Assembly: GCA_023145125.1 (NCBI GenBank)
Contig: JAGLEK010000212.1
Span: forward strand, 1 to 16,295
Source of the DNA: Bacteroidales bacterium
GTDB taxonomy: Bacteria > Bacteroidota > Bacteroidia > Bacteroidales > B18-G4
DNA: 16,295 bases
Direction: 5' to 3'
Shown: positions 7,525-15,123 of the stretch, in pieces
Numbering within the stretch: the stretch's first letter is position 1
Layout: each line of letters opens with the position of its first letter
Position numbers and translations under genes: made by a program
The notes under the pieces: model-generated
The model's input: the letters and a program-made list of their open reading frames with translations, nothing else
The model's database searches: none
Told to the model about the DNA's origin: nothing

Positions 7525-7792
7525 ATCAAATTATTTTAAAAATGATAAAAATTGATTGTTGCTAAGATAAAAAATATATTCAAGAAATTGGGTCTGCGCC
7601 CTCTAAATTCTCTATAAATAATCGATAAATCCCACGCTTATATACCACCCTTTTATTCATCCCGTTGAAAAATAAATCGTCTCAGGGTGTGGACATTTTC
7701 CAAAAATCGGTATTAATAATTGAAGAAGCACCTCAAACCACTGACAGGTGCAACAAACTCATTACTCACTAATACTTACTAAACGATTAACT
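7525..7792. other. AT-rich divergent intergenic region between ilvE and the surface-protein trio
   Basis: No gene or RNA is recognisable here. It must hold the promoters of ilvE (minus) and of the beta-roll gene (plus). The only promoter-like element is TATCTTAG on the minus strand (7562-7569). No exact TAnnTTTG box is seen for the plus strand. A short inverted repeat, GCACCT (7728-7733) with AGGTGC (7746-7751), and an ACT-rich stretch (7757-7782) lie before the plus-strand start. Confidence 0.4.
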
Positions 7793-9004
7793 ATGAAACG
7801 AACAGCAATCATCATCTTAATCTTTGTGGTGAATATGACATTCATCAGGCCAGTCACACTGCAGGCCCAGTGTACTAACTGCCGCGGGGCCATATCCAAC
7901 CCGGAACGGGCATCCAGCGCCATTGGAATTATGACTAAAGCATCAGGCGTGGCAGCATTTGCTTCCGGCTATTATGCCATCGCCTCGGGTGAAAAAACAA
8001 GCAGCATCGGAAGTAATATACAGGCCGATGGAGATCATTCCATGGTACTGGGCAGCAATGCCAACAGCCTGGGAGAAAGATCAATGATCATAGGACACGG
8101 TTTTGGAGAATACCAAGAGGACCGCCTCTTCAATAATATTAACAACAGCCTCATGATTGGCTTTAACAGCATTTATCCAACCCTGTTTATTGGCAAATCA
8201 CATTCAAAATATCGTACCGGGAGTATTGGAATTGGTAATGTTACCGATCCGGAGGCCAAATTGCATATCCGCAATGATCAGGGTGAAATCGTCGGTTTAT
8301 TTATCGAACAACCAAATTTCAGGATAACAGAATTTTACCTCGGGACAAAGGATCATGGGCTCAGAAGCACCGATGACCACGGCCTGATCTTCCGTACACC
8401 AAAAAATTATGTGTTCGATGACGGCAAGGTAGGCATCAACACCTATTATCCACACTATGACCTTGATGTGCAGGGTAGCATTTTCTCAAAGAAATTGACA
8501 CTCTTCGACGAAAATCTCTATCTGGAAAACATTGAAGGTTGGGTATTACGGGCCAATGCACAGGGGAATGCTTACTGGACAGATCCTGCAATGCTCAATG
8601 ATAACGACTGGATAATTATTGGGAATAGCATCCATAGGATAGCAGGAACAGTTGGAATAGGCACCAGCGACACATATGGATACAAGCTTGCTGTGAATGG
8701 TGCCATTATCACGGAGGAGGTTACTGTAAAAGTCAGTGAAGACTGGCCCGACTATGTATTCAACAAGGACTATGCACTATTGCCCTTGCAACAATTGGAA
8801 AGCTATATTGAATCAAACAGGCATCTGCCCGGAATACCCTCTGCGGAAGATATCCGGGATGAAGGACTCAGGCTTGGAGAGATGGAACGGCTGCTTCTCA
8901 AGAAAATAGAAGAGCTCACCCTGTATATTATTCAACAGGACTATAAAATGGAAGAATTGGAAACCAGGCTGGACGTCTTTGTCCGCCCGCAGGAATTCAA
9001 ATAG
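7793..9004 (+). CDS. Exported protein with YadA-head-like 14-residue repeats and tail-fibre-like C-terminus
   Basis: I recognise the architecture but not a specific function. From the ATG at 7793 (403 residues; a GTG at 7748 would only spoil the signal peptide) there is a signal peptide of about 25 residues (MKRTAIIILIFVVNM...LQAQ), then a CxxC (C27, C30). Residues 41-101 form four and a half 14-residue repeats with glycines at 45, 59, 73, 87, 101 and at 52, 66, 80, 94, the pattern of the left-handed beta-roll of trimeric-adhesin heads. The middle holds tail-fibre-like turns (VTDPEAKLHI, KVGINTYYPHYDLDVQGSI, VGIGTSDTYGYKLAVNG). The end has the Bacteroidota pattern DYALLPLQQLESYIESNRHLPGIPS, then a coiled coil (about 362-395) similar to the region before phage-type intramolecular chaperone domains. 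There is no T9SS sorting domain and no YadA membrane anchor. Trimeric surface fibre is inferred. Confidence 0.78.
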   Translation: MKRTAIIILIFVVNMTFIRPVTLQAQCTNCRGAISNPERASSAIGIMTKASGVAAFASGYYAIASGEKTSSIGSNIQADGDHSMVLGSNANSLGERSMIIGHGFGEYQEDRLFNNINNSLMIGFNSIYPTLFIGKSHSKYRTGSIGIGNVTDPEAKLHIRNDQGEIVGLFIEQPNFRITEFYLGTKDHGLRSTDDHGLIFRTPKNYVFDDGKVGINTYYPHYDLDVQGSIFSKKLTLFDENLYLENIEGWVLRANAQGNAYWTDPAMLNDNDWIIIGNSIHRIAGTVGIGTSDTYGYKLAVNGAIITEEVTVKVSEDWPDYVFNKDYALLPLQQLESYIESNRHLPGIPSAEDIRDEGLRLGEMERLLLKKIEELTLYIIQQDYKMEELETRLDVFVRPQEFK

Positions 9005-9058
9005 AATATTATGCATAATCATATGAATTTCCGGATGTTATAACCAAACCATACCCCC

Positions 9059-9721
9059 ATGAAAAAAAGAACATTCATCATCTTCTGCTCAGTATTTTAT
9101 ATGGCATCTATGCTTGCTACAGCCCAAAACGATCACAAGAGCAATAAGTACTGCATCATAAAGTACGACCTGATCAGCCTGCTTGGCGACCAGGTAACCA
9201 ACAGCATGGGTGTGAAGCTGGGATTTGAACTCGCTTTACAAGATGACAGAAGCCTGGGAGCTGATCTTATGTATATTTTCCCATGCAGCACATGCGGACA
9301 ATCCTATACAACTGTAAAAACTGAAAAGACAAAAGGCTTCATGTTATCTGCTGAATACAGGTTTTATCTGTTTCGCGGGAAACATCCTCTTAGTGGATTT
9401 CATCTAGGGCCCCAGCTTGAATACCAGTTTACACGATCAGAGATGAATGAGACCTACGACAACGGCATCCTGAACACTTATCAGGTATACCGTAACCTGG
9501 GGGCAACTCATGCAATGGCCGGCTATCAGTTCCGGGTCACCGGTCCTTTATATTTCAATCCTGCACTGGGGGTTGGACTGCGATATATCAGCAGCAGGAA
9601 TGAAAATAAAAAGGGTGATGATCCCGGCCAGCATGAGTTTCCTTATAACAAGGATTTCGAAACGGGAGCAAAATGGTTCCCATCCATTACTATCAATATT
9701 AAAATCGGACTTAAACTTTAA
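9059..9721 (+). CDS. Small outer-membrane beta-barrel protein (OmpW/DUF3575-like size), function unknown
   Basis: The 220-residue protein has a signal peptide (about 1-23, MKKRTFIIFCSVFYMASMLATAQ). Alternating hydrophobic/aromatic strands typical of an 8-stranded outer-membrane barrel follow, for example KLGFELALQDDRSLGADLMY, GFMLSAEYRFYLFRG, GFHLGPQLEYQFT, PALGVGLRYISS and the C-terminal strand FPSITINIKIGLKL. The general look is that of the DUF3575 group of Bacteroidota barrels; I cannot name a family with certainty. A CxxC (C76, C79) sits in a predicted loop. It starts 54 nt after the beta-roll gene and ends 9 nt before the hydrolase gene, so it is probably co-transcribed with the latter. 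It could be a membrane anchor or partner for one of its neighbours, but the sequence does not prove this. Confidence 0.75.
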   Translation: MKKRTFIIFCSVFYMASMLATAQNDHKSNKYCIIKYDLISLLGDQVTNSMGVKLGFELALQDDRSLGADLMYIFPCSTCGQSYTTVKTEKTKGFMLSAEYRFYLFRGKHPLSGFHLGPQLEYQFTRSEMNETYDNGILNTYQVYRNLGATHAMAGYQFRVTGPLYFNPALGVGLRYISSRNENKKGDDPGQHEFPYNKDFETGAKWFPSITINIKIGLKL

Positions 9722-9730
9722 TACACTATC

Positions 9731-11794
9731 ATGAAACTTACACTACTAAAATCACTCATCATACTGACACTATCATTGCTGGTTCACGGAACACAAATAA
9801 ATGCCCAGATCTGTGATGACTGGAAATCACAATCGACAGCCTATGTTGTCACGGGGTCAACACCTGCCGATCCCGGGTATTACATATGGGAAGGGAAAGC
9901 CAATATACACGGGGTACATCTTTGTGTGCTTAATGCAGATGTGATCCCGGTATATATCCAGCAAAACAATAATTACATAAATTTTACCAGCCGGTTCGGC
10001 CCTTCCACTGCCCTTCTGTATATGCTCAAACTGGAAGTAAATATCAATGAAAATGGCTTTGTTAACGTTTACAGCGGCTCAGCGAAGCAGGATATTGTCT
10101 GGTATGGATCTTCGGCGAACTTTCCCCTGCTGGGAGATTACAACCTTAAGGTAAGGGTAACCTTCTTCGACGGCACTATCCGATTCAGGGAATACAATAT
10201 TAAAGTAATCCCCCAATCCCAAAACCTGTACAAGGACAATGCAGGGAACACCTTACGAAAGTGGCAGGGAAACGATCCTAATGGGCTCAATGCCATCGTA
10301 TTTTCGGAAGGTTTTGATGCTTATAATACAAACCCGCAGGAAATGTATTACTATGCCGCTGCCGATCTGATCGAATGTTTCAGAAGCAATGGATATGATG
10401 TTTTTCTACTTGACAATTATTTTGGCACCCAGGATATCAGGAATAATGCAGCAGTATTTGCCTCTGCCGTTGAATACATTTCAAATATGTATGGGCAGGA
10501 GCTCATAGTAGCCGGGGGTGTAAGCATGGGAGGCATCATCTCACGCTATGCACTTGCAAAGGCTGAGCAGGACGGAAACCATTTGCCGGTGCATACTTTT
10601 ATTGCCATTGACTCCCCTCACCAGGGAGCTATTATTTCCGAGCCACTGCAAAACTTTAAAAAATCCAATGAAGCAGGTGATGAATTTGCCAAGCACGCCC
10701 TGAGCAATGTGGCAGCCCGTCAATTGCTTATGTATAACGCCTATGACCAGGGAGGATCGGTGCATCAGGCCTTTTTCAATGAACTGAATACCATGAATGG
10801 GGATGGCTACCCTCACCTGACAAGAAATATTGGTGTTTCCTTTTCAACAAATCAGCCAAATCCAAATTCAGGAGCATGGTACAAGATCACTTATCATACA
10901 GGCCCCTTTAGCGGCACTGTGAAGACTTTTGACCTGACAGATGCTGAAATGCTCGCAGGCTCATGGCTGCCACAAGACCTTACTACCATGTCGCCAATAA
11001 TAAAACAGGCAAGCTACTGGTGGCTGCAATTACTTGTACCGGGTATCACACCCCTCTATTATCCCACTATCGAGTTTGAGAGGTTCACCGACCCGACCTA
11101 TATCCCCTATTACAGTGCTCTTGACATACGGAATGGAAATTCGTTGTTTGATGTGTGCATCGAGACCGAAAGCACTTCATGGCATGATGTACTGCCCGAA
11201 GATATCCTTGAAGATATTGTAAATGAGGTGATCCTTACCGATACTTATTTCCAGCATGTATTCGTGATGGGACAATGGTCTCTCAGAGGTAAAAAAGTAG
11301 CTGCCGGCAATTATGTGACATTACTTATGTCCCAGGGCGATGTAGTTGTATTACCAGGAGGTAACCTCGACATCCAGGCTTCTGAAATTGTAATGCTGAG
11401 GGATGGGTTTTCGGCACGCTATGGATCTGTGCTCACTGCAAAAGCAGATCCTGGCCTGTACTATGAGTGCAACAGTGAGTCCGTCACACCGGATATGTTA
11501 AAACCCGAAGACAAATCACAGGAGGTCATCATAAATAAAAAAATGATCGCTACGCTGGAGGCAACAATTTTTCCAAATCCCGCCAGTGATCGTATACATA
11601 TACAATTATCACAAGCCCGAACGAGGGCCATTACCATTGAAGTTTTCAATGTATTTTCGGAACTGGTTCTATACAAGTATATCCCGGAAGGTGATCATCC
11701 TGAATTGAATATCAGCCAACTGAATAAGGGGCCATATATTGCCAGGATCTCTGATGGGGAACAATCCAAAACCTGCAAATTCATTAAGCTTTGA
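9731..11794 (+). CDS. T9SS-secreted alpha/beta-hydrolase (lipase/esterase-like) with 3-coathanger-stack-like segment and C-terminal sorting domain
   Basis: The 687-residue protein has a signal peptide (1-26, ending INAQ), a beta-rich N-terminal region (about 27-165) of unknown type, an alpha/beta-hydrolase domain (about 185-510), a 3-coathanger-stack-like segment (about 514-578; ASEIVMLRDGFSARYGSVLTA), and a T9SS type-A sorting domain (611-687; IFPNPASDRIHIQL, ending KTCKFIKL). The nucleophile elbow is G-V-S265-M-G in VAGGVSMGGIISRYAL, followed by FIAIDSPHQG with D294. The catalytic His is probably H509 (YFQHVFV), with H485 (SWHDVL) as an alternative. The acid residue is uncertain. The fold and elbow suggest an esterase, lipase or thioesterase; the substrate is unknown. 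Export through the Sec system and then the Por/T9SS pore, with removal of the tail and release or attachment at the surface, follows from the sorting domain. It converges on the DUF554 gene with 7 nt between stops. Confidence 0.85.
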   Translation: MKLTLLKSLIILTLSLLVHGTQINAQICDDWKSQSTAYVVTGSTPADPGYYIWEGKANIHGVHLCVLNADVIPVYIQQNNNYINFTSRFGPSTALLYMLKLEVNINENGFVNVYSGSAKQDIVWYGSSANFPLLGDYNLKVRVTFFDGTIRFREYNIKVIPQSQNLYKDNAGNTLRKWQGNDPNGLNAIVFSEGFDAYNTNPQEMYYYAAADLIECFRSNGYDVFLLDNYFGTQDIRNNAAVFASAVEYISNMYGQELIVAGGVSMGGIISRYALAKAEQDGNHLPVHTFIAIDSPHQGAIISEPLQNFKKSNEAGDEFAKHALSNVAARQLLMYNAYDQGGSVHQAFFNELNTMNGDGYPHLTRNIGVSFSTNQPNPNSGAWYKITYHTGPFSGTVKTFDLTDAEMLAGSWLPQDLTTMSPIIKQASYWWLQLLVPGITPLYYPTIEFERFTDPTYIPYYSALDIRNGNSLFDVCIETESTSWHDVLPEDILEDIVNEVILTDTYFQHVFVMGQWSLRGKKVAAGNYVTLLMSQGDVVVLPGGNLDIQASEIVMLRDGFSARYGSVLTAKADPGLYYECNSESVTPDMLKPEDKSQEVIINKKMIATLEATIFPNPASDRIHIQLSQARTRAITIEVFNVFSELVLYKYIPEGDHPELNISQLNKGPYIARISDGEQSKTCKFIKL

Positions 11795-11801
11795 GCCGGC
11801 G

Positions 11802-12476
11802 CTAATAGATAAGGTACGAAAGTATCACAACGATTACCAGGGCAGGGACCATGTTGAGGATCTTCAAATGTTTGATCTCAAGGATGTTAATACCGAGGCC
11901 TATAAGCAGAATACCCCCTGTTGCACTAAGGTCACTGATTATCACATCTGTAAAATGATCACCCATGAAAGAAGAGAACAATGTGAGTCCCCCCTGGTAT
12001 ACCAATAAAGGAATGGCAGAGAACATCACTCCAATGCCAAGTGCCGATGCCAGGGCGATCGAAGAAACCCCATCCATGAGTGATTTCATAAGCAGGATGT
12101 CATAAGAACCTTCAACGCCCTCCTCGATAGCCCCCAGGATGGTCATGGCACCCATGCAGTAGAGTAAAAAGGCAGTGATCATGCCATCGGAGAACTTGTC
12201 ATTCCCCATCCTGAGACGCTTTTTCAGTTTTTCACTCCAGCGGTTCATGTATTTATCCAGGTCGATCCATTCACCGATGACCGCACCGGCAACCAAACTG
12301 CCGATCACAAGGATGTAATGCTCTGTTTTCAGCGACAGGCTAATACCCAGAACCAGTGTAAAAAGCCCCATAACCTGAAAAATAATAATGATGATCTTTG
12401 TGGGAAGCTTGCGCTTGATCAGCAACCCGATCAGACTGCCAATAATGATAGCTGCTATATTGATGAGTGTTCCCAT
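11802..12476 (-). CDS. DUF554 family integral membrane protein (YdfK-like)
   Basis: This 224-residue polytopic inner-membrane protein has about six or seven hydrophobic helices. It opens with the family N-terminus MGTLINIAAIIIGSLIGLLI. It contains the conserved block FLLYCMGAMTILGAIEEG, followed by SLMDGVSSIALASALGIGVMFSAIP and LLVYQGGLTL. The family has been proposed to be a transporter, but I know of no settled substrate. An upstream ATG at 12611 would add 45 residues that are not family-like, so 12476 is the start. An exact TAnnTTTG promoter box lies only 6 nt upstream of this start, which suggests a leaderless or nearly leaderless mRNA. It is divergent from htpG and convergent with the hydrolase gene. 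Confidence 0.9.
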   Translation of the reverse strand: MGTLINIAAIIIGSLIGLLIKRKLPTKIIIIIFQVMGLFTLVLGISLSLKTEHYILVIGSLVAGAVIGEWIDLDKYMNRWSEKLKKRLRMGNDKFSDGMITAFLLYCMGAMTILGAIEEGVEGSYDILLMKSLMDGVSSIALASALGIGVMFSAIPLLVYQGGLTLFSSFMGDHFTDVIISDLSATGGILLIGLGINILEIKHLKILNMVPALVIVVILSYLIY

Positions 12477-12482
12477 AGGCCG

Positions 12483-12490
12483 CAAATATA
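12483..12490 (-). promoter_or_regulatory. -7 promoter box (TATATTTG) of the DUF554 gene
   Basis: On the minus strand this reads TATATTTG, an exact match to the Bacteroidota -7 consensus TAnnTTTG. Only 6 nt separate it from the ATG at 12476, so transcription should begin at or next to the start codon. No good TTTG -33 element is seen at 19-21 nt; TTTC/GTTT-type sequences are the nearest. Confidence 0.6.
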
Positions 12491-12573
12491 CAAAACGCGT
12501 CAAAATGGCAGAAACAGGTGAATGGCACAGGCTTTGATTTCGCATATACAGACAATAAAATAACAAAATAGAT

Positions 12574-14478
12574 ATGCAAAAAGGACAGATTAACGTACAG
12601 ACAGAAAACATTTTCCCGATTATAAAGAAGTTCCTGTATTCAGATCATGAGATCTTTCTCAGGGAGCTTGTTTCCAATGCGGTGGATGCCACCCAAAAGC
12701 TAAAAACCATTTCTTCAGCAGGTAAGTTCGCAGGAGAGCTGGGGGACCTCACCATACAGGTGGAAGTCGATAAAAAAGCCGGTACCCTCACAGTGAGGGA
12801 TCATGGTATTGGCATGAATGCAGAAGAGATTGACAAATATATTAACCAGATCGCCTTTTCAAGCGCTGAAGAATTTGTAAAGAAATTTAAAACAAAAACT
12901 GAGGCTGAAAAAAATGCCATCATAGGTCATTTTGGGCTGGGTTTCTATTCAGCCTTTATGGTTGCAGATAAAGTTGTGCTTCGTACCAAAACCTATAAAA
13001 AAGGCGGGCAGACCAGGGCCATGCAATGGGAGTGCGATGGCAGCCCTGATTACACCATTACAGAAATAGAGAAAGAAGACCGTGGTACCGAGGTGATAAT
13101 TTATGTTGATGATGATTCGAAGGAATTCCTTGAAGATCAACGTATCCTCGGACTGCTGAACAAATACAGCAAATTCCTGCCGGTACCCATTCAATTCGGA
13201 ACAGAAAAAATATCAGAAACCATTGAAGGGGAAAAAGATGAAGAAGGCAACGACAAGACCATTGAAGTTGAAAAGCCAAGGATCATCAACAATACAGATC
13301 CCCTCTGGAAAAAGAAACCTGCCAAATGCACCGATGAGGAATATAAGAATTTCTATCGTGAGCTTTATCCGATGACCTTTGAAGAGCCCCTCTTCCAGAT
13401 CCACCTGAACGTGGACTATCCCTTCAACCTCACAGGTATCCTGTATTTCCCGAAGGTGAAGAGAAATGTGGAGATCCAGAAAGACAAGATCCAGCTCTAT
13501 AGCAACCAGGTATTCGTTACTGATTCGGTTGAGGGCATTGTGCCTGACTTTCTTACCCTCTTGCATGGGGTGATCGATTCACCGGACATCCCGCTGAACG
13601 TATCACGCTCCTATCTTCAAAGTGATGCCAGCGTAAAGAAGATATCAGGATATATCATGAAAAAGGTTTCCGGAAAGCTGGAAGAACTTTTCAAAAAGGA
13701 CCGTGAAGGTTTTGAGAAGAAGTGGGACGACATCCGTGTGTTCATCTATTATGGTATGATCTCGGAAGAAAAATTCTTCGACAGGGCACAGAAATTTATG
13801 CTTTACAAGAATACCGAGGGCAAATACTTTACAAGGGAGGAATATGAGAAGCATATTAAAACACAACAGACAGATAAGGATAAAAACCTCATCATCCTTT
13901 ATGCAAGCGACGTAGAAGATCAGCACAGCTATATTGAAGCAGCAAAGGAAAAAGGATATGACGTACTTGTTTTCGACGGTGTGCTCGACAGCCACTTTAT
14001 CAACACAATGGAACAGAAAGAAAGTACAACACGATTTACACGTGTGGATTCTGATACCGTCGACAAACTGATAAACAAAGACGAGGAACTCCCGTCGAAG
14101 CTGGAAGATGCCCAAAAAGATGAGCTGAAGCCTGTCATTGAGAGGAACATCAACAAAGAACAGTTTATGGTGGCATTTGAAAACCTCAGCGAATCCGATG
14201 TGCCATTCATGATCACAAGGCCTGAATTCATGCGAAGGATGAAGGACATGTCGGCACTGGGTGGCGGTATGATGGGCATGGATAATCTGCCCGACCAGTA
14301 TACTCTCGTTGTGAATGCCAACCATCCCCTGATGACCAAGATCCTTGATGAAAAGAAGGAAGGCATACAGGATAAGATCGTAAAACAGGCATATGACCTT
14401 GCACTGCTTTCTCAAAATATGCTGAAAGGCAAGGCGATGACAGAATTTGTAAAACGAAGCATTGACCTTATTGATTAA
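12574..14478 (+). CDS. htpG: Molecular chaperone HtpG (Hsp90 family)
   Basis: This is a cytoplasmic ATP-driven chaperone of 634 residues. The GHKL ATPase domain is complete: E31 and N35 in FLRELVSNAVDA, D76-x-G-x-G in DHGIGM, and the lid glycines in GHFGLGFYSAF (118-128). The middle domain holds the catalytic Arg R345 in LNVSRSYLQSD. The region between the N and middle domains contains a charged insert (about residues 216-250, GEKDEEGNDKTIEVEKPRI and DPLWKKKPA) typical of Bacteroidota HtpG. The C-terminal dimerisation domain carries a Gly/Met-rich stretch (ALGGGMMGMDNLPDQYT). It has no MEEVD tail, as expected for bacteria. The upstream 97-nt divergent gap shows no clear TAnnTTTG box or CIRCE-type repeat on its strand. 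lemA follows after 19 nt. Confidence 0.97.
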   Translation: MQKGQINVQTENIFPIIKKFLYSDHEIFLRELVSNAVDATQKLKTISSAGKFAGELGDLTIQVEVDKKAGTLTVRDHGIGMNAEEIDKYINQIAFSSAEEFVKKFKTKTEAEKNAIIGHFGLGFYSAFMVADKVVLRTKTYKKGGQTRAMQWECDGSPDYTITEIEKEDRGTEVIIYVDDDSKEFLEDQRILGLLNKYSKFLPVPIQFGTEKISETIEGEKDEEGNDKTIEVEKPRIINNTDPLWKKKPAKCTDEEYKNFYRELYPMTFEEPLFQIHLNVDYPFNLTGILYFPKVKRNVEIQKDKIQLYSNQVFVTDSVEGIVPDFLTLLHGVIDSPDIPLNVSRSYLQSDASVKKISGYIMKKVSGKLEELFKKDREGFEKKWDDIRVFIYYGMISEEKFFDRAQKFMLYKNTEGKYFTREEYEKHIKTQQTDKDKNLIILYASDVEDQHSYIEAAKEKGYDVLVFDGVLDSHFINTMEQKESTTRFTRVDSDTVDKLINKDEELPSKLEDAQKDELKPVIERNINKEQFMVAFENLSESDVPFMITRPEFMRRMKDMSALGGGMMGMDNLPDQYTLVVNANHPLMTKILDEKKEGIQDKIVKQAYDLALLSQNMLKGKAMTEFVKRSIDLID

Positions 14479-14497
14479 TCCACTTAATAATTATCTT

Positions 14498-15109
14498 ATG
14501 AAACCAAAAGCATTAATTGCAGTCATCATTATGGGCCTGATCCTTGTTATCGGGCTTATACTTCTCCTGTTTGGCATATCAGCCTATAATAAGATGGTGA
14601 GGCTGGATGAAGGGGTAATAGAAAAATGGTCGCAGGTAGAAAATGACTACCAAAGGCGCGCCGACCTTATCCCCAACCTCGTGAAAACCGTACGTTCATA
14701 CGCCGAATACGAGCAGGAAACACTCACCGAAGTTGTAGAAGCACGTGCCAAGGCAACCTCAGTTACCGTCGACCCGTCGAACATGAATGCCGCAAGCATA
14801 CAACAATTCCAGCAGGCACAGGAAGGCCTGACCAGTGCCCTGTCGAAATTACTTGTTGTTGTTGAAAAGTATCCTGACCTGAAGGCAAATCAAAACTACA
14901 TGGACCTTCAGCGACAGTTGGAGGGGACCGAAAACCGTATCAGCAATGCCAGGCGGAAGTTCAACGAAGCCACAAGGGATTATAACACATACATCAGGAA
15001 ATTTTTCCCACGTATGCTGGCTTCATGGTATGGCTTTGAAGCAAAAGTATATTTCGAGGCTAAAGAAGGGGCTGAAGAAGTGCCCGATGTAGGCGATTAC
15101 CTGAACTAA
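14498..15109 (+). CDS. lemA: LemA family membrane-anchored protein
   Basis: This 203-residue protein has one N-terminal membrane helix (about 3-27, ALIAVIIMGLILVIGLILLL) followed by a long four-helix-bundle domain. LemA signatures are VRLDEGVIEKWSQVENDYQR, RADLIPNLVKTVRSYAEYE, LKANQNYMDLQRQLEGTENR, ISNARRKFNEATRDYN and the end motif FFPRMLASWYGFEAKVYFEA. The start at 14498 places the membrane helix directly at the N-terminus; an in-frame ATG at 14462 overlaps htpG and would add 12 residues. The biochemical role of LemA is not established. It is often found next to TPM-domain genes, and here two follow directly (14 nt and 11 nt gaps), so lemA and both TPM genes likely form one operon, possibly read through from htpG. 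Confidence 0.93.
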   Translation: MKPKALIAVIIMGLILVIGLILLLFGISAYNKMVRLDEGVIEKWSQVENDYQRRADLIPNLVKTVRSYAEYEQETLTEVVEARAKATSVTVDPSNMNAASIQQFQQAQEGLTSALSKLLVVVEKYPDLKANQNYMDLQRQLEGTENRISNARRKFNEATRDYNTYIRKFFPRMLASWYGFEAKVYFEAKEGAEEVPDVGDYLN

Positions 15110-15123
15110 AAAACACCAAGACA

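Noticed and set aside
7728..7751. Inverted repeat GCACCT ... AGGTGC upstream of the beta-roll gene.
   Set aside because: A 6-bp stem with a 12-nt loop and no T tract is too weak to call a terminator, riboswitch or operator.
7793..7882. Lipoprotein signal in the beta-roll protein because a Cys follows the signal peptide (LQAQ-C).
   Set aside because: The residue before Cys is Gln, not Gly/Ala/Ser, so it does not fit a lipobox; a normal signal peptidase I site is more likely.
9008..9019. Perfect 12-bp palindrome ATTATGCATAAT in the gap between the beta-roll and barrel genes.
   Set aside because: It is short and AT-rich, with no loop, T tract or flanking promoter box; chance is sufficient explanation.
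841..11794. A mobile element, defence island or CRISPR locus in the window.
   Set aside because: No transposase, integrase, nuclease, Cas-like protein, terminal repeats or spaced repeat arrays were seen on either strand.
11739..12008. An 89-codon plus-strand open frame at the hydrolase/DUF554 junction.
   Set aside because: It lies across the hydrolase T9SS tail and antisense to the DUF554 gene, both strongly supported, and its protein resembles nothing recognisable.
13645..14415. A 256-codon minus-strand open frame inside htpG.
   Set aside because: It is a shadow of the htpG reading frame: Cys/His/Phe-rich, no domain, and htpG is intact over the same stretch.
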